Part shown: in pieces, positions 27,723 to 35,876 of the stretch
How the letters are laid out: each line of letters begins with the position of its first letter
How positions within the stretch are numbered: the stretch's first letter is position 1
Assembly (NCBI RefSeq): GCF_014204865.1
Contig: NZ_JACHMG010000001.1
Coordinates: 930,001-994,000 of the forward strand
Length of the DNA: 64,000 nt
DNA from: Amycolatopsis jiangsuensis
Lineage (GTDB): Bacteria; Actinomycetota; Actinomycetes; Mycobacteriales; Pseudonocardiaceae
Direction: 5' to 3'
Program-made: the position numbers and the translations under genes
The notes under the pieces: model-generated
What the model saw: only the letters and a program-made list of their open reading frames with translations
What the model was told of the DNA's origin: nothing
Databases searched by the model: none

Positions 27723-28367
27723 GTGTTCGCCACCGCGGCAGACGGGTCCAAGCTCTGGTACGACACCGCCCCCGGTCCGCGTCCGGTGCTGTTCGTGCAC
27801 GGGTTCGCCTCCGACAGCGACAGCACCTGGGTACGCACCGGATGGGTGCGTGCCGTGCAGGACAGCGGCCACGTGCTGGTCGACCTGCGTGGACACGGGC
27901 AGAGCGGCAGGCCGGCGTCGGGGTACTCGCCGCGGGGGCTGGCGCGGGACGTCCTGGCCGTACTGGACGAGGCCGGACTGTCCGAAGTGGACGCGGTCAC
28001 GTACTCGATGGGCGGCCTCGTGGGCTGGGAGCTGGCCCGCCTCGCGCCCGGACGGATCGGCAGGCTGGCGCTCGGCGGAATCGGCGGCGCGGCCGTCGAC
28101 CGGGCGGACCTGGCCCGCGTCCAGGCCGCGCTGTCCGGCGGCGATCTCGAAGCCTGCGCGGACGCCGTGGCCGGTCACCGGCTCGAGGGTGCGCCGCCGT
28201 GCCCGGTGCTGTTCGCGGCGGGCGAAACCGACGAGGTGGCCGTGGACGCCCCGGAGTTCGCCGCGTCGATGGACGCTCCGTTCGTCTCGCTCGAGCGGCG
28301 CAACCACTTCAACGCCGTGTCCAGCAGGCGGTTCAAGCAGGCCGCGCTGGACTTCTTCGCACGCTGA
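27723..28367 (+). CDS. Alpha/beta hydrolase (C-terminal part of an AcoC-like E2)
   Basis: A 214-residue alpha/beta hydrolase: VLFVHGFASDSDSTW (oxyanion region), DLRGHGQSGRP, nucleophile elbow TYSMGGLVGWE where the first Gly of GxSxG is Thr, and a late His in RRNHFNAVSS. It is shorter than most family members (about 250-280). It begins one codon after the lipoyl protein's stop in the same frame, with GAGGA upstream giving a plausible re-initiation site. In AcoC this fold replaces the CAT domain as acyltransferase; that role is inferred here. Confidence 0.85.
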   Translation: MFATAADGSKLWYDTAPGPRPVLFVHGFASDSDSTWVRTGWVRAVQDSGHVLVDLRGHGQSGRPASGYSPRGLARDVLAVLDEAGLSEVDAVTYSMGGLVGWELARLAPGRIGRLALGGIGGAAVDRADLARVQAALSGGDLEACADAVAGHRLEGAPPCPVLFAAGETDEVAVDAPEFAASMDAPFVSLERRNHFNAVSSRRFKQAALDFFAR

Positions 28368-28447
28368 GTGGCCCCGCGCGACTCGGCGGCCTGTTTCCGT
28401 GGGGACGGCTGCGTCCGGGCCCGGAACGGTCACTCTAGGCTGAACGC

Positions 28448-29041
28448 GTGACCACGGTCCCCGAGCCCAAGACCGAGCCCTCCCTCTGGCGGCAGGCGCT
28501 CAACGTCCCCAACCTGCTGTCCCTGCTGCGGCTCGCCGGAGTCCCGGTGTTCCTGTGGCTGCTGCTCGGGCCGAAGGCGGACGGCTGGGCACTCGGCGTG
28601 CTCATCTTCTCCGCGCTCACCGACTGGCTGGACGGCAAGCTCGCCCGCTGGCTCGACCAGATGTCGCGGCTGGGGGCGCTGCTCGACCCGGCCGCCGACC
28701 GGCTCTACATCCTCGCCACGCTCGTCGCCTTCCTGCTGCGCGACATCATCCCGTGGTGGGTCGTGGTGCCGCTCGTGCTGCGGGAGCTGGTGCTCGGGAT
28801 CTGCGTGCTCGTGCTGCGCCGCGGCGGGTTCTCTCCGCCTGAGGTGACCTACATCGGCAAGGGCGCGACGTTCGTGCTGATGTACGCGTTCCCGTTCCTG
28901 CTGCTCACCCAGGGCGGTTCCACGGTCGCCGCGGTCGCGCGGCCGATCGCGTACGCGTTCATGATCTGGGGTGGGGTGCTTTACCTCTGGTCAGGGGTGT
29001 TGTACGTGGTACAGGCGGTGCGCGCGATGCGCACGCGGTGA
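28448..29041 (+). CDS. CDP-alcohol phosphatidyltransferase (PgsA2-like)
   Basis: A 197-residue membrane enzyme with about five hydrophobic segments and the CDP-alcohol phosphatidyltransferase motif DG-x2-AR-x8-G-x3-D-x3-D (DGKLARWLDQMSRLGALLDP, then AADRLY). It makes a phospholipid from a CDP-diacylglycerol and an alcohol; glycerol-3-phosphate is likely by similarity to PgsA. It occupies the position of Rv1822 (pgsA2) ahead of gcvH and garA, so the conserved block starts here. Confidence 0.86.
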   Translation: MTTVPEPKTEPSLWRQALNVPNLLSLLRLAGVPVFLWLLLGPKADGWALGVLIFSALTDWLDGKLARWLDQMSRLGALLDPAADRLYILATLVAFLLRDIIPWWVVVPLVLRELVLGICVLVLRRGGFSPPEVTYIGKGATFVLMYAFPFLLLTQGGSTVAAVARPIAYAFMIWGGVLYLWSGVLYVVQAVRAMRTR

Positions 29042-29087
29042 GGGAAGATGACCGGCCAGGAAGTCCGGCACCAGGAAGGGGAGGGCC

Positions 29088-29468
29088 TTGACCACTCCGG
29101 AAGAGCTGCGCTACACCGAGGAACACGAGTGGGTCGCCCGGGAAGGCTCGCTCGTGCGCGTGGGCATCACCGAGTACGCCCAGGACCAGCTCGGCGACGT
29201 GGTGTTCGTCGACCTGCCCGAGGTGGGCAGGCAGCTCGGCGCGGGGGACGCGCTGGGCGAGGTCGAATCGACCAAGAGCGTGTCCGAGCTGTTCGCGCCG
29301 GTGGCCGGCGAGGTCGTCGCGGTCAACGACGCGGTCGTCGCATCGCCGGAGCTGATCAACTCCGATCCGTACGGCGAAGGGTGGCTGGTGGACCTCCGGC
29401 CCGCAGACCCCGCGAGCCCGGACACGCTGCTCGACGCCGAGGCGTACCGGGCGCTCGTGCAGGGCTGA
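29088..29468 (+). CDS. gcvH: Glycine cleavage system H protein
   Basis: A 126-residue H protein carrying aminomethyl-lipoate between the P, T and L proteins. The lipoyl-lysine is K63 in [14 protein letters not shown], and [19 protein letters not shown] and [11 protein letters not shown] are diagnostic. TTG start with an AAGGGGAGG site. Syntenic with Rv1826. No gcvP or gcvT is in the window even though a glycine riboswitch is present 3.8 kb downstream. Confidence 0.95.
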   Translation: MTTPEELRYTEEHEWVAREGSLVRVGITEYAQDQLGDVVFVDLPEVGRQLGAGDALGEVESTKSVSELFAPVAGEVVAVNDAVVASPELINSDPYGEGWLVDLRPADPASPDTLLDAEAYRALVQG

Positions 29469-29570
29469 GGGTTTCGGGGGAGCCGCGAGGTCCCGGACCG
29501 ATCAGGCACGGTACGTTGACAGCCACACGTTCTTGGTCGATGGCAACATCTTGTGTAGAGGAGAGCTCAG

Positions 29571-30038
29571 GTGAGCACGAACGACGGGCCCGGCGTTCCC
29601 CCGGAGCAGTCTCCGGAGCGGACCTCTGTCTTCCGGGCCGATTTCCTGGCCGATGTCGAAGGCCAGGAGTCCGGGCCGGCCGCGGAGGCACCGGTACAGG
29701 GCGTCGACGCCCTGCCGCCGGGTTCCGCCCTGCTGGTCGTCAAGCGCGGACCCAACGCGGGGTCGCGTTTCCTCCTGGACCGCGACACCACCAGCGCGGG
29801 ACGGCATCCGGACAGCGACATCTTCCTCGACGACGTCACGGTCTCCCGCCGGCACGCCGAATTCCGGCGTGAGGGCGGCGAATTCGTCGTGATCGACGTC
29901 GGCAGCCTCAACGGCACCTACGTCAACCGGGAGCCGGTCGACCAGGCCGTGCTCGCCGGCGGTGACGAGGTGCAGATCGGCAAGTTCCGCCTGGTCTTCC
30001 TGACCGGCCCGGGCCACGGGGGCCAGGGGGCACAGTGA
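29571..30038 (+). CDS. garA: FHA-domain metabolic regulator GarA (OdhI homologue)
   Basis: A 155-residue protein with a phospho-acceptor tail and an FHA domain (GRHPDSDIFLDDVTVSRRHAEF, quoted in part; GSLNGTYVN). Mycobacterial GarA/OdhI inhibits 2-oxoglutarate dehydrogenase and glutamate enzymes until phosphorylated. The tail reads PERTSVFRADFL where M. tuberculosis has ETTSVFRADFL: the second Thr (PknB site) is kept as T18 but the first Thr (PknG site) is Arg17. GTG start; stop overlaps the MerR gene start by 4 bp. Syntenic with Rv1827. Confidence 0.93.
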   Translation: MSTNDGPGVPPEQSPERTSVFRADFLADVEGQESGPAAEAPVQGVDALPPGSALLVVKRGPNAGSRFLLDRDTTSAGRHPDSDIFLDDVTVSRRHAEFRREGGEFVVIDVGSLNGTYVNREPVDQAVLAGGDEVQIGKFRLVFLTGPGHGGQGAQ

Positions 30039-30793
30039 CGGCGGCCGGCCAGCCCGGTCGTGACCAGGCCCGGCGCGACGGGATGAGCATCGGGGCGGTG
30101 CTCGCGCAGCTGCGCGGCGACTTCCCCGATGTCACCATCTCCAAGATCCGGTTCCTGGAAGCGGAAGGTCTGGTCCGGCCGGGCCGTACGCCCTCGGGAT
30201 ACCGGCAGTTCGCGCCGGCCGACGTGGAGCGCCTGCGGTTCGTGCTGTCCGCACAGCGCGACCACTACCTCCCGCTGAAGGTCATCAAGGAGCAGCTGGA
30301 CGCCGCGGACGCCGGGACCGCGCCGGACGAGCCGGCACCGCGGCTGCCGCGCCGGCTCGTCCCGCTGGGTGATCCGAGTTCCGGCGGACTGCCCGTCGCC
30401 GCGGACTTCGAGCCCGGCCCGGATGCCCGGCTCACCCAGGAAGACCTGCTGGAGCAGGCCGGGATCGACGAGCAGGTACTGGGGCAGCTGTGCCAGTACG
30501 GCCTGCTGCGGCCCGGTCCGGCCGGGTTCTTCGGGCCGGAGGCGGTGCCGATCGCGCGGACCGCGCGGGCGCTGACCGAATTCGGGATCGAGCCGAGGCA
30601 CCTGCGTGCCTTCCGCGCCGCCGCCGACCGCGAGGTGGGCCTGCTGGAGCAGATCGTGACCCCGATGTACCGGCATCGTGACACGGACGCCAAAGCCCGC
30701 GCGGACGAGGTGGTCCGGGAGCTCGCCGCGCTGTCGGTCACGTTGCACACGCTGCTCGTGAAGGCCGGCATCCGCGGGGTCGCCGGCGGTTGA
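30035..30793 (+). CDS. ftsR: MerR family regulator FtsR (Rv1828 orthologue)
   Basis: A 252-residue MerR-type regulator. The N-terminal wHTH reads MSIGAVLAQLRGDFPDVTISKIRFLE in parts and RPGRTPSGYRQFAPADVERLRFV. A C-terminal helical domain (about 150-250) is typical of the Rv1828 group. The C. glutamicum homologue FtsR controls ftsZ; transfer of that role is inferred. GTGA overlap with garA suggests coexpression. Unusual among MerR proteins, no metal-binding cysteines are seen. Confidence 0.88.
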   Translation: MTAAGQPGRDQARRDGMSIGAVLAQLRGDFPDVTISKIRFLEAEGLVRPGRTPSGYRQFAPADVERLRFVLSAQRDHYLPLKVIKEQLDAADAGTAPDEPAPRLPRRLVPLGDPSSGGLPVAADFEPGPDARLTQEDLLEQAGIDEQVLGQLCQYGLLRPGPAGFFGPEAVPIARTARALTEFGIEPRHLRAFRAAADREVGLLEQIVTPMYRHRDTDAKARADEVVRELAALSVTLHTLLVKAGIRGVAGG

Positions 30794-31013
30794 GCCCGGG
30801 CTCCCGCACGGTGAGAACCGGTTCGCCGCACCTGTCAATGCCTGAATGTTCGCCGCCGTATGCCGTACCGTGAGAGACGGTTTGCGGCGCCGCGAACCGA
30901 GAATGTCCGCCACGAGCGAGCACAGCGCCCGGATGACGGGTAGCGTCGGAGGCAACGGCGCGAGTACGTCGCAAGCGCTGCAGCCCGTGTGCACGAGAGG
31001 GAGGCGAAGCCCG

Positions 31014-31487
31014 ATGAGCGAGATGCGCGTCGTCGGAGTGCGGGTCGAACTGCCCGCGAATCAGCCGATCTTGTTGCTGCGGGAGACCGAGGGCGAGCGG
31101 TACCTGCCGATCTGGATCGGCTCGGTCGAAGCCACCGCCATCGCACTGGAGCAGCAGGGAGTCCGACCCGCCCGGCCACTGACGCACGACCTGCTCAAAG
31201 AGGTCATCGGCGCGCTCGGCCGGGAGCTGGAACAGGTCGTGATCACCGACCTCAAGGAAGGCACGTTCTTCGCCGAACTGGTCTTCGACGGTGACATCCG
31301 GGTGTCCGCGCGCCCCAGCGACTCGGTCGCGCTGGCGCTGCGGATCGGGGTGCCCATCCACGCCGTGGACGCGGTGCTGGAGGAGGCGGGCCTGATCATC
31401 CCGGACGAGCAGGAGGACGAGGTCGAGAAGTTCCGCGAGTTCCTCGACTCGGTCTCCCCGGAAGACTTCCGCGGCGCCGACACCTGA
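31014..31487 (+). CDS. Bifunctional nuclease family protein (DUF151, Rv1829 orthologue)
   Basis: A 157-residue protein with the BFN core: MRVVGVRVELPANQPILLLRE, RYLPIWIGSVEATAIALEQQG, RPSDSVALALRIGVPI (each quoted in part). The plant and bacterial members have nuclease activity in vitro, but the cellular role is unclear. ATG at 31014 with GAGAGGGAGG upstream; the longer frame from 30846 begins in the intergenic promoter region. The position matches Rv1829. The 262 bp that follow, before the TetR gene end, hold nothing I recognise. Confidence 0.9.
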   Translation: MSEMRVVGVRVELPANQPILLLRETEGERYLPIWIGSVEATAIALEQQGVRPARPLTHDLLKEVIGALGRELEQVVITDLKEGTFFAELVFDGDIRVSARPSDSVALALRIGVPIHAVDAVLEEAGLIIPDEQEDEVEKFREFLDSVSPEDFRGADT

Positions 31488-31749
31488 CCCTCCCGCCGGC
31501 CAGGCGTGGGTCGCCGCTTCCCGGATGCCAGCTGCGGTTCGACTGGCCCGGGTCTCCCGGATGGCGCAGGCGGGATTTTCGCTCGACCGCGCTGGCCATG
31601 AGCTGCGGGCCAGGTCACTCGGACGATGGGCCGCAGGCCGGATTCCGGGTGTAGGCGAGGCAGTGTCGTGACGTAGCGCCGCGGGCGGTGGGCTTCCCGG
31701 CGATGGAGTTGCCCGCCGGGAAGACCGCCGCCGTGACCGAGGCACGAGG

Positions 31750-32382
31750 TCATCGTGGGGCGGTGGCGCGTTCGAACAAATCCGCCAGTTCGCGGCCGTA
31801 CCGGTCGAGGTCGATCGACGGGTCGGCCGCGTAGGCGGCCGCGACCCCGTCGACGGCGTGGGCGATCGATAGTGCGACCACCTCCGCGGAGATGTCGCCG
31901 AAGGCACCCTCCCGGCGGCCCTGCTCCAGTTGCCGCTGCACGAATCCGGTGCGCACCTGGCTGAGCATCACGCCGGTCATCGACCAGCCGTCGTGGTCGT
32001 CGGTGTGGGCGGCCATTTCGACCAGCACCCGCACGCATTGGGGGTAGTCGCGCAGGAACGCCACCGATGTTTCGAGGTAGGCGCGCAGGTTCGCGGCCCG
32101 GTCGCCCGGGTCGATGCCGGTACTGCGCTCCTGCAGATACTGCGTTTTGGTCTCGACCACAGTGCTCAGCACCGCCTGCATGAGGCCGGCCTTGTTCGTG
32201 AAGTGATAGGAGATCAGCCGGGTGCTGCTCAGCCCGGCGCGTTCCTTGATGCGCGCGAACGTGGTGCGCGCGTAGCCGTGGTCGGCGATCGTCGCGATCG
32301 TCGCCCCGATGATCTGCGCCCGCGTGGTGGCCTCGGTGATGCTCAGGCCGAGTTCGGCTTGACTGTTCTGGGTTACTTGCAT
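31750..32382 (-). CDS. TetR family transcriptional regulator
   Basis: A 210-residue TetR regulator. HTH: HGYARTTFARIKERAGLSST followed by RLISYHFTNKAGLM. The start at 32382 is set by the HTH position and by the palindrome just upstream. It lies antisense between the Rv1829 and Rv1830 homologues, which are adjacent in mycobacteria, so it interrupts an old block and is probably an insertion. Its own promoter is AT-rich against the background. Target genes other than itself are not evident. Confidence 0.85.
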   Translation of the reverse strand: MQVTQNSQAELGLSITEATTRAQIIGATIATIADHGYARTTFARIKERAGLSSTRLISYHFTNKAGLMQAVLSTVVETKTQYLQERSTGIDPGDRAANLRAYLETSVAFLRDYPQCVRVLVEMAAHTDDHDGWSMTGVMLSQVRTGFVQRQLEQGRREGAFGDISAEVVALSIAHAVDGVAAAYAADPSIDLDRYGRELADLFERATAPR

Positions 32383-32394
32383 GAGTAAAAAGTA

Positions 32395-32415
32395 ACACGT
32401 ATGAGTAATACGTGT
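32395..32415. promoter_or_regulatory. Palindromic operator of the inserted TetR gene
   Basis: ACACGTAT (32395-32402) and ATACGTGT (32408-32415) are perfect 8-bp arms around GAGTA, 13 bp upstream of the TetR start codon. AGTAA half-repeats continue toward the start. The position suggests autoregulation; the divergent MerR gene starts 222 bp away and could also be affected. Confidence 0.75.
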
Positions 32416-32636
32416 CATCCCGTACGGCGAACGGGCCAACTCTCGACACCGGCTTGAGGTGCGCCGCGCGTCGCGTTGACCGGCCCGCGGCGCGGCCTTA
32501 CCGTCGAAGGCGGTAAATCGCCACGATGTGATTCGCCGACCGCGTGCGGTCGTGGCGGTGCTCCCCGGCCGATCCCGCTCCTGGGTCCGGCCGGCTGTGT
32601 TCGCCGGCCGACGAGGTCGGGCGAGGGGAGGCTTGC

Positions 32637-33218
32637 GTGGTCGAGGCTGGTAGTCCGGAGAGGCCGCCCGAACGTGTCGCCGGCGGCGAGCAGGGCGAGC
32701 TGTTCCCCGACGCCTCACTGCCCGACGAGCTGGTCGGCTACCGCGGGCCCGCGGCCTGTCAGATCGCCGGGATCACCTACCGTCAGCTGGACTACTGGGC
32801 GCGCACGAAGCTGGTCGCGCCGAGCATCCGCACCGCGCACGGTTCCGGTTCGCAGCGGCTCTACTCGTTCAAGGACATCCTGGTCCTCAAGGTCGTCAAG
32901 CGGCTGCTGGACACCGGCGTCTCACTGCAGAACATCCGCGTCGCGGTCGAGCACCTGCGGGTACGCGGGGTACGGGACCTGGCCAGGGTGACGCTGTTCT
33001 CCGACGGCACCACGGTGTACGAGTGCACTTCGCCGGAGGAGATCGTCGATCTGCTGCAGGGTGGGCAGGGCGTGTTCGGCATCGCGGTGAGCGGTGCGAT
33101 GCAGGAGATCAACGGCACGATCCACGAGTTCCCCGCCGAGCGCGCGGACGGCGGCGTCGTCGAGGCCGTCGTCCCGGACGAGCTGACCCAGCGCCGCAAC
33201 GCCCGCCGCACCGGATGA
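32637..33218 (+). CDS. MerR family regulator (ResR/Rv1830 orthologue)
   Basis: A 193-residue MerR-type regulator. The DNA-binding domain contains VGYRGPAACQIAGITYRQLDYWART, RTAHGSGSQRLYSFKDILVLK and VKRLLDTGVSLQNIR (each in part). GTG at 32637 has a GAGGGGAGG site. The M. tuberculosis orthologue Rv1830 (ResR) affects growth and drug tolerance. The gene follows Rv1829 directly in mycobacteria; here a TetR gene intervenes. Its 3' side carries a glycine riboswitch, in the place where mycobacteria have gcvB after it. Confidence 0.9.
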   Translation: MVEAGSPERPPERVAGGEQGELFPDASLPDELVGYRGPAACQIAGITYRQLDYWARTKLVAPSIRTAHGSGSQRLYSFKDILVLKVVKRLLDTGVSLQNIRVAVEHLRVRGVRDLARVTLFSDGTTVYECTSPEEIVDLLQGGQGVFGIAVSGAMQEINGTIHEFPAERADGGVVEAVVPDELTQRRNARRTG

Positions 33219-33265
33219 TCGCCGCCCGCGGCGTGCGGCTGGACTGAACGCGCGGTCGACGATTC

Positions 33266-33350
33266 CGCGCGCGAGAGACGGAGCCGGTATCCACGAGCTC
33301 GGCGCCGAAGGAACAAGTCCTCCCCGGAACCTCTCAGGCAGTGGTTTGAA
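33266..33350 (+). ncRNA. Glycine riboswitch aptamer (no downstream gcv gene)
   Basis: The sequence has the conserved pieces of a gcvT-type glycine aptamer in order: GCGAGAGACGG (33271), CTCGGCGCCGAAGGAACAAG (33298-33317) and CCCCGGAACCTCTCAGGCAG (33322-33341). GAGAG pairs with CTCTC as P1. Only one aptamer is visible. On its strand no gene begins until 34068, and that encodes an XRE regulator; gcvP, the mycobacterial neighbour, is missing. The rest of the 33219-33539 gap shows nothing I can name. Confidence 0.85.
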
Positions 33351-33539
33351 CCTCTTCTCGTGGTCTGGACCGGGCGGATGAGGGACGGCCAGATCCACCC
33401 GCGAGGCCGGATCGAAGAGTGGCAGTCGAAATGCACGCCGCCACAACCTGGTGCCCCGGCGGCGGACGAAGTGCCGCCCGCCGCCGGAACCTGTGTCGGA
33501 GTCCGGGCCAGGACCAGCTGCCCGGTGCCCAACCGCGGC

Positions 33540-33902
33540 TCAGGCCGGGACTTTGTCCAGGAAGCCGTGCACCTTGGTGATCCGGCCGTCGGCCAGTTCG
33601 ATCACGTCGAAGCCGATCGCCAGCGGGTCCGGGGCCGCCGGGGTGCACAGGTTCCACTGGAAGCGGGCCAGGTCGTGGTGGGCGTCCGGCTCGGCGGGCA
33701 GGCTGAACACCAGCCCGGCGAACTGTTCCTGTGCGCCGGCGATGAAACCGTCGATCGCGTCGTGGCCGGTGGCCGTGCCGAGGGGATCGGTGTAGGACGC
33801 GTCCGGGGTGAAGACCTCGGCGATCAGCGCACGGCGGCGGCTCGCGTCGGTCTCGTTCCACACGGCGAGGTAGCGGTGGGCGAGCTGCAAAGCCTCGGAC
33901 AT
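33540..33902 (-). CDS. NTF2-like/SnoaL-fold protein
   Basis: A 120-residue protein of the NTF2-like superfamily: an N-terminal helix HRYLAVWNETDASRRRALIA, FTPDASYTDPLGTATGHDAI, and a C-terminal beta strand section (DVIELADGRITKVHGFLD). Such proteins include ketosteroid isomerase-like and polyketide cyclase-like enzymes; catalytic residues cannot be assigned. ATG at 33902 with AAGGAG. Divergent from the XRE regulator with two shared operators between them, so it is probably the regulator's target. Confidence 0.82.
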   Translation of the reverse strand: MSEALQLAHRYLAVWNETDASRRRALIAEVFTPDASYTDPLGTATGHDAIDGFIAGAQEQFAGLVFSLPAEPDAHHDLARFQWNLCTPAAPDPLAIGFDVIELADGRITKVHGFLDKVPA

Positions 33903-33967
33903 CGGGATTCTCCTTGTTCGGTAACGGTTTCTGCGGCACAGCCTGGCCGAGCCCACGCGCCGGGTCG

Positions 33968-34032
33968 ATTACCCGGCAGGTAATGATTCCGGCGTGCTCG
34001 GGCGGTGCGGTGGCCGTTACCCACGAGGTAAT
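33968..34032. promoter_or_regulatory. Duplicate operators for the divergent XRE/MmyB regulator
   Basis: ATTACCCGGCAGGTAAT (33968-33984) and GTTACCCACGAGGTAAT (34016-34032) share the form (A/G)TTACC-N5-GGTAAT, with starts 48 bp apart. One lies 66 bp before the NTF2-like gene and the other 36 bp before the XRE gene. This symmetric placement suggests one repressor controlling both promoters. Confidence 0.8.
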
Positions 34033-34067
34033 GGTCACCGCATACAGCAGGCCGTAGCGTCTGCGGA

Positions 34068-34856
34068 GTGACCACTACGGTGAAGGCGCCCGTCGGCGAG
34101 CTGCTGAGGGAATGGCGCGACCGGCGCCGGATCAGCCAGCTCGATCTGGCGATCTCCGCGGAGATCTCGACGCGCCACCTCAGCTTCGTCGAAACCGGCC
34201 GTTCCCGGCCCAGCCGCGACATGGTGCTGCGCCTCGGCGAGCACCTCGATGTCCCGCTGCGCGAGCGCAACCGGCTGCTGCTCGCGGCGGGTTACGCCCC
34301 GGCGTACGGCGAAGCGGGACTCGCCGCACCGGAGATGGCGGTGGTACGCGAAGCGGTCCGGCGGCTGCTCGCCGGCCACGATCCGTACCCGGCGGCGGTG
34401 GTCGACCGGTCCTGGAACCTGGTCGACGCCAACCGGAGCCTCGCGCTGCTCACCGAGGCGGTTACCCCCGAGCTGCTGGAAGGCCCGGTCAACGTCCTCC
34501 GCGTCACCCTGCATCCGGAAGGCATGGCGCCGCACGTGCTGAACCTGGGGGAGTGGCGGGCGCACCTGCTCGGCCGGCTGCGCCGCCAGGTCGAGCAGAC
34601 CGCGGACCCGGTGCTCGCCGAGCTGCTCACCGAACTGCGCGGGTACCCGTGCGCACAGCCGGTGCCCGAGGTGGAGATCCCGGGCCCGGGCGACATCTTC
34701 GTGCCGCTGCGATACCGGCACCGCGACGCCGAGCTGACCTTCTTCAGCACGATCGCCACGTTCGGCACTCCGCTGGACGTGACCGTCGCGGAGCTGGTGA
34801 TCGAATCGTTCTTCCCGGCTGACCCGGGGACCGCGGAGTACCTGCGCGAGCGTTGA
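34068..34856 (+). CDS. XRE family regulator with MmyB-like ligand-binding domain
   Basis: A 262-residue regulator. Residues 8-70 are a Cro/C1 helix-turn-helix (SQLDLAISAEISTRHLSFVE, RSRPSRDMVLRLGEHLDVPL). Residues about 100-260 are a MmyB-like PAS-related domain (HDPYPAAVVDRSWNLVDANR), which in relatives binds fatty-acid-like ligands. GTG start. Likely represses the divergent NTF2-like gene and itself through the two operators. The next gene, a dehydrogenase, starts 20 bp after and may be cotranscribed. Confidence 0.88.
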   Translation: MTTTVKAPVGELLREWRDRRRISQLDLAISAEISTRHLSFVETGRSRPSRDMVLRLGEHLDVPLRERNRLLLAAGYAPAYGEAGLAAPEMAVVREAVRRLLAGHDPYPAAVVDRSWNLVDANRSLALLTEAVTPELLEGPVNVLRVTLHPEGMAPHVLNLGEWRAHLLGRLRRQVEQTADPVLAELLTELRGYPCAQPVPEVEIPGPGDIFVPLRYRHRDAELTFFSTIATFGTPLDVTVAELVIESFFPADPGTAEYLRER

Positions 34857-34876
34857 ACCCGGCTACCATCCCGCGG

Positions 34877-35872
34877 ATGAGAGCGTTCGTCGTGACCGGC
34901 CCCGGGGTCGCCGGGGTGTCCGAGGTGCCCGAGCCGGTTGCCGCGCCCGGCGAGGTCGTGGTCGATGTGGAACGGGCCGGGGTGTGCGGCACCGACGTCG
35001 AGTTCTTCACCGGCGAAATGCAGTACCTCGCCGAAGGGCACGCCCGCTACCCGATGCGCCTCGGGCACGAGTGGTGCGGCACGGTGTCCGCGGCCGGTGC
35101 CGGGGTGGACCGCGCCTGGCTGGGCCGCCGCGTCACGGGCGACACGATGCTCGGCTGCGGCCGGTGCCGCAGCTGCCTCGGCGGGCACCAGCATGTGTGC
35201 GCGCAGCGGCAGGAGGTCGGCATCCGCGGCGGCCGGCACGGTGCGCTGGCCGAGCAGCTCGCGGTCCCGGTCACCTCGGTGCACGAGCTCCCCGCCGGGC
35301 TCGACCCGGCACTCGGTGCGCTGGTCGAGCCGGGTGGCAACGCCTTCCGCGCGGCCCGTGCCGCGGCAGGGGAGCGGGTCCTCGTGCTCGGCCCGGGCAC
35401 GATCGGCCTGCTGACCGCGCTGTTCCTGCGCGCGGCCGGCAGCGAGGTACATCTGGCCGGAACCACTCCGTGGTCGGTGGAATTCGCCTGTTCCCTGGGT
35501 TTCGCCGCCGGTACCGCACCGCCGCCACTTCCGTTCGACGCGGTCGTCGACGCGACCGGCGATCCGGCCTCGCCGGCGCACGCAGTGGAGCTGGTGCAGC
35601 CCGCGGGCCGCGTCGTCTACATCGGACTCGCCGGGGAGCCCAGCCCGGTCGACACCCGGAACCTGGTGCTGAAGGACATCACCGCGGTGGGCATCCTGAG
35701 CGCGTCGCCCGGCCTGCGCGCGACGATCGACGCTTATGCCGCGGGCGAAGTCGATCCCCGCCCGCTGGTCGCGGCGACCGTCGGGCTGGCCGACGTCGCC
35801 GCGGTCCTGGCCGGGCAGCGGCCGCCGGGAGCCACCGCGGGCCCGAAGATCCACGTGGATCCCCGAACCTGA
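34877..35872 (+). CDS. Zinc-binding alcohol dehydrogenase family protein
   Basis: A 331-residue MDR dehydrogenase. Catalytic zinc residues: CGTDVEFF (Cys) and LGHEWCGTV (His-Glu). Structural zinc region: GCGRCRSCLGGHQHVC with four cysteines. Cofactor loop: VLVLGPGTIGLL. It lies 20 bp after the XRE gene. Sorbitol/threonine-dehydrogenase-like in form; substrate unknown. ATG at 34877 is chosen over an in-frame TTG at 34853 because the family sequence begins with MRAFVV. Confidence 0.85.
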   Translation: MRAFVVTGPGVAGVSEVPEPVAAPGEVVVDVERAGVCGTDVEFFTGEMQYLAEGHARYPMRLGHEWCGTVSAAGAGVDRAWLGRRVTGDTMLGCGRCRSCLGGHQHVCAQRQEVGIRGGRHGALAEQLAVPVTSVHELPAGLDPALGALVEPGGNAFRAARAAAGERVLVLGPGTIGLLTALFLRAAGSEVHLAGTTPWSVEFACSLGFAAGTAPPPLPFDAVVDATGDPASPAHAVELVQPAGRVVYIGLAGEPSPVDTRNLVLKDITAVGILSASPGLRATIDAYAAGEVDPRPLVAATVGLADVAAVLAGQRPPGATAGPKIHVDPRT

Positions 35873-35876
35873 GCAC

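Noticed and set aside
33360..33983. Plus-strand frame after the glycine riboswitch as its target gene
   Set aside because: Most of it is antisense of the NTF2-like gene, it lacks any domain and has no ribosome site.
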